A DNA stretch of 64,000 nucleotides from Akebia trifoliata (taxonomy: Eukaryota > Streptophyta > Magnoliopsida > Ranunculales > Lardizabalaceae). This document shows, one piece after another, positions 57,410 through 64,000 of the stretch (positions are counted from its first letter, which is position 1; each line of letters starts with the position of its first letter). A program made the translations under genes and the position numbers. The stretch lies in contig CM030718.1 in the NCBI GenBank assembly GCA_017979445.1, positions 14,610,760-14,674,759 of the forward strand, given 5' to 3'. Under the pieces are notes generated by a model, which was not told the origin of the DNA, ran no database searches, and was given only the letters and a program-made list of their open reading frames with translations.

Positions 57410-57575
57410 TTTGAAATCCAAGAATCATGCATCTACAGTTGGTATAGAGACTTGCATTTATCTAAAGATCTGAATATAAATCTATTAAGGGCTGCGACCC
57501 TTCTTGTCAACTTCTAAACTTGGTTATGTGTTTTTAGGGAAGGCGCATTTAGTAACACCCTTATAGATATGTGAC
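57410..57575 (-). pseudogene. Gypsy pol fragment (RT-RNase H junction) in the inverted-repeat spacer
   Basis: The minus strand gives LLNAPSLKTHNQV, a stop, then KLTRRVAALNRFIFRSLDKC and KSLYQL. This is the RT thumb/connection segment, the same region as 38.27-38.37 kb in the Tat element (SPKTHKQVQKLAGRVATLN). It is only about 50 codons long, in the middle of the palindrome, with no adjoining RT on either side. It is a trapped scrap of a Tat-like pol on the strand opposite the gag-protease relic. Confidence 0.75.
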
Positions 57576-57595
57576 TCTCGATTACGAATACCACT

Positions 57596-58346
57596 TATAC
57601 GAAGATTTGGAGTTGTCACCATTCATATTTGTAAAAGGGTGTGAATGATCACCCGATGTGCATTTTAGAAAAGGTGTCATTTTTAGTGTTTAGTGACTCT
57701 CGATGGATAAGATACCAATCAATTTGAGATCGAGGTAAGCGGCTCGATTAAAGAAAAGAAAAGGTATTAGGCACCATTTTCTCTCCACCAAGTGGTGGTA
57801 ACCTCAACACAACTCGATCATTTTTAGATGAAAATGCAAAATAAACTAAAGGGCCACATGTCAACGACTTATACCCTAAGTAGGGATTTACTATCGGTTT
57901 TGGCTTATAAGGATCATCTGAACGAAAGAAATGATCCTAATGGATATTAGCCTTGGAAACAACACATGTTTGAAAAGTGTTGGCTATGGTTACGGGTCCA
58001 TACTCATGAGTCAAGAAGAATCGGAATACCGATTGTCTCAAAATGATTTGAAGGATTAAATCAGTTTTGTTTTGAAAGTGGTTACAACGCCTATACTTTC
58101 AACTGAAACAAAATTCAATCTACTGAAGATAAAAGAGTGGGAGCATTACATCTTAGAAGCTTTATAATAATAAAAATTAAAGAGATGAATGGGATAGTAG
58201 AAAAGATATATGGAGAGAGTAAAGAAAGAGGGGGGATATGTATTTCTTTGACCTACCTTGAAGCTTTAAGGTCTTTTTTCTTTCCTTCTTTCTTCTTTTT
58301 CTATGTCTTCTTCTTTGAGTTATTAGTAAAATATGAGAATGTATTT
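57596..58346 (-). repeat. Right arm of large inverted repeat (internal-LTR-internal)
   Basis: Mirror of 56650-57382. On the minus strand it runs AAAGAAGAAAGAAGG purine tract, TGTAATGCTCCCACTC (LTR start near 58150), LTR body, then a degraded PBS region GGTGACAACTCCAAA near 57610. Identity with the left arm continues across the LTR on both sides. Confidence 0.8.
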
Positions 58347-58959
58347 TTTATTGATGTGAAAATATAGTAGAAGAGAGTTGAGAGTAGAAAGGTGAGTTGA
58401 GAGTAGAACTTCTTTAGTCTAAGATTTGGTACCCATTTTGGAAGGGGAGGGGGATATTTATTGGTGTTTGGAGGTTACTTTAGGGATATAATAGGGTGAA
58501 GTAATGGAAGAGTAGAGAATGGCATTGGATTTGGAAGTGGGGGTATGAAATTTAGAATTAGGATGATGATAGTTACGTAATGAAAGTAAATGGATAGTTT
58601 TTTGACCCAAATGGTTTGGATCCTACTCAATCCATTTGGGTAGAGTGTTTGGTGATGTGAGATGATTGGTGTTTGGTTTAAGAGAATGAGAGTGTAAGGG
58701 AGTGGTTTGCTGATTGAGTGTTAGGTAGGTTAAAGGGGAATGGTGTTTAGATTAAGAGAATGGGCTGTGTAAGGGGTTAGTTGATTGAATTTTGAGAGGA
58801 TTAAAGGGATGATGACATGTGTTAAAAAGGGATGGGGAGGTGAGGTGATTAGAGAGAAGGAATGTTTCGTTAAAGAATAAGGGTATGGGTTTAGTTTTTA
58901 GAGATGGATTTGTTAGTAATGATGAGGGTAAGTTAGATAAGGGTATGGGTTGAGATGAA
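58347..58959. repeat. G-rich minisatellite-like stretch
   Basis: The plus strand is purine-rich with 'gagttgagagtagaa', 'agggtatgggt' and a 70-bp imperfect duplication ('ttaagagaatg...gtgtaaggg...ttgattga...ggttaaaggg', about 58676-58740 and 58747-58808). The opposite-strand 90-codon frame is Pro/Ser/Leu-rich from the same composition and is not a gene. Confidence 0.6.
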
Positions 58960-60078
58960 GGTATGGGAGACAGTTGACAGAATTGTCGATTACATCCAGC
59001 CCTCCAACGCATCCTACGGAGCACCTATGTTGTTTCAAAAGAAGCAAGATGGATCCATGAGGATGTGCATAGATTATAGGATTTTGAACAATGTAATAGT
59101 AAAGAATTAATATCCAGTACCATTGGTTGCTGATATGTTTGATCATCTGTCGGGAGCTACATATTTTACAAAACTAGATTTACTTTCTGGCTATTACCAA
59201 GTGAGCATCACACTGGGCAATGAAGCCAAGGAAACGATAGTCACGAGATATGATTCCTTTGAGAATTTTGTAATGCATTTTGGTTTTAACTAATGCTATT
59301 ACTACTTTCTATAATTTAATTAATAATATGTTTCATGACTATATCAATCGTTTTGTAGTTTTTTACATAGATGATATAGTTGTGTATAGTAAAACCTTGG
59401 AGGAGCATGTGGCTCACCTCCAAATGGTTTTAACAAACTCAGGGAGTTTGAGTTGTATGTAAAGGCTAAGAATTTTTTTAAAAGGAAATCACATTTTTGG
59501 CTATGTTGTACAAATAGATGAACGTAAGATTAAAGAAATCATAGATTGACTGGTCCCGACAAAGATTTTTGAGTTGCATTTATTCCTTAGGCACGCAAAC
59601 TATTATAAGAAGTTTATTCTTGGTTATTCCAAGAAAATGGCAGTGTTGATTGATTAACGTTCTCTAGAAATATCTAGCATGGCTACAGACAGCCAGATGT
59701 TAGGAAGCCTCTAATGAGTTGAAGCACGCAATAGCGTCTAAAACGAATCTTCAGCTTCCGAACTTTAGTCTACCTTTTGAAGTTCATACAGATGCCTCAG
59801 ATCGCAATTAAGGGGTTTGCTAATGCAGGAGAGACATCCTATCGCGTATGAAATCTACAAGTTCAATATAGTGGAATAACGTTATTTTGTGCATTGCTTC
59901 AGGGAGTGGAGACATTATCTATTAGGGACAAAGTTTGTTGTCCAGATCGATAATGAAGTGAATTATTACTTTGCTACTTTGAAGAAGTTTTCACCTAAGC
60001 AAGTTCGATGGCAAAAGTTTCTGGCAGAATTCAACATGACCTTGGTACATAAGCCAGGATGGATGAAATTGAGTAGGA

Positions 60079-60170
60079 AAGTAGTGGAAGAGATGGTCGT
60101 AACATTGACTACCATAGAAACTGACTTCATACCTAAGGTTAGAAATGAAGTAGTGGAAGAGATGGTCGTA
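60079..60170 (+). repeat. Perfect 23-bp direct repeat, 69 bp apart
   Basis: 'gtagtggaagagatggtcgt' with three more matching bases occurs at 60079-60101 and 60148-60170, just before the point where the RNase H reading gives way to the integrase core. It may mark the duplication/deletion that removed the integrase N-terminal domain. Confidence 0.85.
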
Positions 60171-60888
60171 GCAAGAACATAGTAAAGTATAAAGGCATAC
60201 CAGAAGATATCATTAGTGATTGAGATACTTGTTATACTGGCAAATATTGGACAACTATTTTCTTTCGATTGGGATTTGAGTTGAAAATTTTTACTAGCAA
60301 TCATCTACAAAAAGATGGTCAGATAGAGAGGGTGAATGCATAGCTACAAGGATACCTGAGATACTAAGTGATAGTGAACAAATATAACTAGGCAATATTG
60401 TTGGATACAGCACAATTATATTATAATCTACATCAAAGTTTATTCAATAGTACGAGTCCATTTGAGTTGGCGATAGGCCAAAAATTGATGATGCCTAATG
60501 AGATAGGTAGACATCAATTTCGGGGTAGTTGTCCAACCGCTTATCGTTATGCATGTTCAAAACAAGAATTGTTGTAGAAAGCACGAGATAGTTTGACTAA
60601 AATAGTCAAACGAAAGAAGAACGGGCAGATCGTGATAGACGGACAATGGAGATCCAAGTGGGAGATCGACTTATGTTGAAACTCATTCCTCAATTTTGGA
60701 AAAAAATCGAGAATGAAACAATTCACAAGGGCTTGATTTTGACATATGACGGCCCGTTTGAAGTTATGAAATGGGTAGTCAAGGTTGCCTATCGATTGAT
60801 TATGCCAGCTAGGTTGAAGATTCTTCTTGCGTTCCAAGTAAGCTTCTTGAAGCCTTACCATCCCGATCTTGTAGACGAGACAAGAAAG

Positions 60889-61758
60889 TAGGGCTATCAA
60901 CGGATAGGTATCCGATCGGATAATGCTATATCTGAATTCGAATTCGAATCCAATCGGATATCATTTATCAAAATTCGAATTCGAATTTGAAAAACATATC
61001 GGATATCCGATAATATCCGATTCGATAAAAACCCTAACAAAATTAGATTCGATGTATACATCTTCAATCGGCAAAAACCAAATCGATTTTCCAATTTTTT
61101 CAACTTGAGAAGTTATAATCTTAAACTTATTTCAGTCTTAAAATCAAATAAACTTTGATTTTTGATAAAAAAAAGTATGAAAAATTCGAATAAAACGTAG
61201 GGTTTTACTGTGAGAGAGGGAGATATATATATGAAGTATCTACTTGATGCTCGTCGACCGGAGAAGATGGTGGTTATGTCATTATAGAGCTCGCACAAAA
61301 AAAAAAGAGGGTCTTAGTTTTACATTGAGAAAGAGAGAGAAAGAGAGAGAGAGAGGGAGGAAATACCTACGTGGATGTTCGTCGGTCGGAGAAGAAGGTG
61401 GCTAGTGGGAGCTTGCACAGCCGAAATGGTGAAACCCATTATGCTGGTTCTGCGTTTTAAGTTTTGGTTGAAGAAAATAAAGATTTGAAGTTTTATTTCG
61501 TTGTAAAACTTGAATACACAAGATTATATATACATATAAATAAGTTTTGTTGTATAACATGAATACGTAATACATGTCTTTATAATCGGAGCGGATATTA
61601 TTGAATAGGATTTCGTAACATCCGAATTCGTATCCGAAACTCATTCGAATGTTAAAATAACATTCAAATTCGATATCCAAAAATTTCGAATAAAATTTAA
61701 TTTTTCGAATTCGAATACGAATTCGGATTCGAATTTCGACTATCCATTGACACCCCTA
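60889..61758. mobile_element. TIR element inserted in the chromodomain region
   Basis: Left end TAGGGCTATCAACGGATAG; right end, reverse complemented, TAGGGGTGTCAATGGATAG. Inside each end are clusters of ATTCGAATTCGAAT and TCGGATATCCGA palindromic words (60930-61030 and 61615-61740). A GA microsatellite lies at 61325-61362. The integrase C-terminus ends at 60888 and the chromodomain resumes at 61759. Non-autonomous DNA transposon; superfamily (hAT-like or TA-target) not settled because the target duplication is ambiguous. Confidence 0.8.
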
Positions 61759-62013
61759 AAGACAGGCACGAAAAAGAGCTCTTCCGACTATTCAAAAACA
61801 TTTTGACAAGACCGTGGAGAAAATTTTATACCATATGACCAAAAGTCAAAGCAAAAAAATCCAAGGACTCGTTATTTGGTGAAATAGCAAGGGTTTCAAG
61901 AAAGTGAAGCTTCCTGGGAAAGGGATGTGACAATATGGCAATTTGAAAAACAACTAAATGAGTACCTTGAAGAACTGTCGACAAGGACATCAGATTCTTC
62001 TGATGGGGTGGTT

Positions 62014-62751
62014 TGTTAGCCCCTAAATGTTGAACATGGGAGAACTACAAGTAAGATGCTTAATGGCACGTATTAGTAAGCTTGTGGGCAAAGGTAGCAA
62101 GCCGTATGAACAGAACAGCATACCGTATGAACAAGATATCGAGTTGCATAGCAAAATGCTAAAGAATAGTTGAGTAGTTATGACAGTTTATCGGTTATAT
62201 GGGTTGGCTTAGCTGTTGGAAGTTATGATGGTTTGTCGGTTTTATGGGTTGGCTTAGCTATTGGAAGTTGTGTCCCATGCACAGATCACATGTGCTGCAT
62301 ACATGTGGCTAGATGGTTATGAGACAAGTGACAATAGTGACCTCATGGCAAGACAACACCTAGCAAGAGGTTTGGGAAGTTCTCCAAGGATAAACAGATG
62401 TCATGTTGTGGGTAGAAGACATCGTTAGTTGTCCATGTAGCCTTTCTCTTAATGAGGACACATGTAAGCTAATGTAAGCTAGTTTTGTAGTTGTTGTACA
62501 TGTGTCATGTGATGGCATCATGATAATTTTGGTTGAAGGTTGATGTAACATACACCAGACACCCTCCATTGTCATAAAAAGACAATTGATGTGAGTTTGT
62601 CTCTCCCAAAAATCTATGTAGAAATAAATCAAGGTTGTGGCCTTTGAGATTGTGTGTGTAAAGTTGAGGCTAGGTTGATTTCTAGTGTCAATACCAGTGA
62701 GTACAGTTATTAAAGAGTGAAATCTTTAACCTGTAGATTGTCCCCACAACA
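62014..62751 (+). repeat. LTR between pol and gag of chromovirus units
   Basis: Begins TGTTAGCCCCTAAATG after a GGGGTGGTT purine-rich end of pol, and ends CCCCACAACA before a PBS. At 738 bp it has TG...CA ends. It serves as 3' LTR for the pol on its left and as 5' LTR for the gag on its right. The other LTR copies are not in the window, so the boundaries rest on context. Confidence 0.75.
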
Positions 62752-62753
62752 AT

Positions 62754-62769
62754 TAGTATCAGAGACAGG
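62754..62769 (+). promoter_or_regulatory. Primer-binding site after the chromovirus LTR
   Basis: TAGTATCAGAGACAGG, close to the TGGTATCAGAGCCAGG of initiator tRNA-Met. The gag ATG follows at 62775. Confidence 0.85.
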
Positions 62770-62774
62770 TTGTT

Positions 62775-63995
62775 ATGGTGGGTGGTAAGGCGTTAGATGT
62801 AGTACATGACAAAGCTTCCCAAAAAGAATCGTTGTTAACAGAACTTTCTAACAAATTTCCTAGTGGGAATAAAGGGGAATCTTCTTCCTCTCGAGTGGAA
62901 GAACGTCTTAAAGCCTTGGAGAAGAATTTCAAAGATACAATTAGAAAACCAAGTACGATGACTTGAGTGTCGATGCAGTCTCTCTAACTTCTATCTACTT
63001 CTGAGAAGATCTTCAAGTACTCACTGATGAATTGCTGGTCTTAAAGAGTGTTGTATGACTTACACCTATTGGTGGTGAGTTTTCACAGAAGGCTAAAGTT
63101 CTTGAACTGAAATCTTTTTGTGGAGCTCCTAATACTTCAGAGTCGGAGAATTTTTTTGGGATATAGAATACTACTTCAAAGTTGTTCATACTCCAGAAAG
63201 TAAGAAAGTTACCCTCACGACCATGTACTTGACAGGGGACGCAAAACTCTGGTGGAGAACCCGTTCAGATGTAAATATTGTACTTGGGAAATCGAAAATC
63301 AAGAAGTAGGACATCTTGAAGAAGGAATTGAAGGAACAATTCCTGTCATGCCATGTAACATGGATGGCCCGGGATGCTCTTTCCAAACTCAAGCATACAA
63401 GCACAGTTCATGATTATGTCAAGCAATTCTTCTCTCTGATACTTGATATAAATAACAAGTCTGACGATGACAAGCTCTTCAACTTCCTGACTGGACTACA
63501 GGCTTGGGCACAAGAAAAACTCAGAAGGCAATGAGTGAATAACTTACCAACTATGATGGTTGCGATAAATAGTCTGGTTGATTATAATCAATCTGCATCT
63601 TCCAGCATTGATGGCTCTGACCAAGCTAAGAATATGGGCAAAAGTAAAAAAAAATCCAGAGATAATTCTAAAAGTGGAAAAAAACTAAAGTCAAAATTAA
63701 GTCTACAACAGAAGAACATTCTTCTAGATTAAACCATACCTAGGATTGTTTCCTTTGTGGTGGACCCCATCGTATTAAGGACCATCCGAAGAGGGTAAAG
63801 CTTTCTACCCTTGTAGTAGAAGATGAAAAACTAAAAGAGGAGGCCAAGACGGTGAACCACTAACAATTATTGAATGTGTTACAGCACGGACGTACTCCAT
63901 GTAATGGTATGATGTATGTATAGGCTATTGCATATGCGGCCTTCTTGAAGTCATGGTGGATACGATGACAACACACATGTTTGTTGTAAATAGAT
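62775..63995 (+). pseudogene. Chromovirus gag and start of protease, continues past the window
   Basis: Plus strand, first ATG after the PBS: MVGGKALDVV, then a coiled coil VEERLKALEKNFKDTI to an early stop. The capsid core follows in pieces: KSFCGAPNTSESENFF, YYFKVVHTPESKKVTL, MYLTGDAKLWWRTR (63.1-63.27 kb), ELKEQFLSCHVTWMARDAL, VHDYVKQFFSLILDI and LFNFLTGLQAWAQEKLRRQ (63.3-63.53 kb). A lysine-rich basic segment (KSKKKSRDNSKSGKKLK) precedes a knuckle CFLCGGPHRIKDHPKR (about 63.75 kb), where the last Cys is replaced by His. The protease site near 63950 reads VMVDTMTTHMFVV against the usual VDTGATHNFV, so DTG has become DTM. Several stops; the element is dead. It belongs to the same type as the pol at 58.96-62.01 kb. 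Confidence 0.88.
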
Positions 63996-64000
63996 AAATT

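Larger units (their letters stand above)
58960..62013 (+). pseudogene. Chromovirus (Ty3/gypsy) pol: RT, RNase H, integrase, chromodomain
   Basis: Plus strand, 5' truncated. RT enters at [20 protein letters not shown], then [26 protein letters not shown], and after a frameshift FYIDDIVVYSKTLEEHV (both catalytic blocks kept, 59.0-59.45 kb). RNase H has FEVHTDASD (about 59.78 kb) and HYLLGTKFVVQIDN, then KQVRWQKFLAEFNMTLVHKP. The integrase N-terminal part is deleted: the frame jumps to KGIPEDIISD and KDGQIERVNA (60.19-60.35 kb), then SPFELAIGQK. The C-terminal domain reads VGDRLMLKLIPQFWKKI and YDGPFEVM to VSFLKPYHPDL (60.65-60.87 kb). After a TIR insertion the chromodomain continues: RYLVK, a stop, QGFQESEASWERDVTIW, QFEKQLNEYLEE. 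A stop near 62017 ends pol. Galadriel-like by the SEASWE motif; lineage tentative. Confidence 0.92.

Noticed and set aside
58752..59024. 90-codon Pro/Ser-rich minus frame
   Set aside because: Composition effect of the G-rich plus strand; its end overlaps the RT start of the chromovirus.
1..64000. A previously undescribed biochemical or defence system
   Set aside because: All recognisable coding blocks belong to known transposon families and are broken; nothing points to a co-ordinated new system.

Overview
This window looks like nuclear DNA of a flowering plant: AT-rich, intron-scale spacing, no operons, and almost entirely repeats. I recognise no intact host gene, tRNA or rRNA gene. Nearly every coding signal is a broken retrotransposon or DNA-transposon gene. 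The species cannot be named from the sequence.

Layout. 1-18 kb is a patchwork of old repeats: a Ty1/copia integrase scrap (about 1.52-1.62 kb), a 3.1-kb LTR-like unit with inverted TGTARCACC termini (3111-6213) and a degraded relative at 15.2-16.1 kb, three members of a repeat family ending in GGCTCCGCCC, and CACTA (En/Spm) debris at 10-14.2 kb with two in-phase transposase exons. 18063-22862 is a nearly complete but dead Ty1/copia element on the minus strand, with two LTRs, primer-binding site (PBS), polypurine tract (PPT), gag, protease, integrase, RT, RNase H and a one-mismatch target-site duplication (TSD). A long-inverted-repeat element follows at 23.2-23.9 kb.

24346-52710 is one Ty3/gypsy Tat-lineage element on the minus strand, expanded to 28 kb by nested insertions. 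Its own parts are the 5' LTR (52128-52710), PBS, gag (split), protease, RT, RNase H, a second RNase H, integrase (split), three tandem-repeat arrays, an antisense extra ORF on the plus strand (25.0-27.5 kb), PPT and 3' LTR (24346-24929). Element A (30439-36935, LTR-flanked, only a gag-like relic) sits inside the integrase. Element B (41099-51867, large, non-coding, truncated 3' LTR) sits inside gag. A solo LTR of the A family (48902-50071, perfect AGAAA TSD) sits inside an 82-bp tandem array of element B.

52.7-64 kb holds MITE-like inverted repeats, a plus-strand Tat-like gag-protease relic (54.5-56.7 kb), an inverted repeat of about 0.74-kb arms carrying an internal-LTR-internal junction (56.65-58.35 kb) around a trapped pol fragment, and a chromovirus (Ty3/gypsy with chromodomain) whose pol (58.96-62.01 kb) is interrupted by a TIR element and runs into an LTR that is followed at once by a PBS and a new gag-protease start. 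This is a tandem pol-LTR-gag arrangement cut by the window end.

The genes do not form a host pathway; they record successive transposition. I see no evidence for a new biochemical system. The most informative items are the three-level nest, the Tat antisense ORF with its satellite-like arrays, and the two internal-LTR-internal junctions. All identity levels quoted are by-eye estimates.
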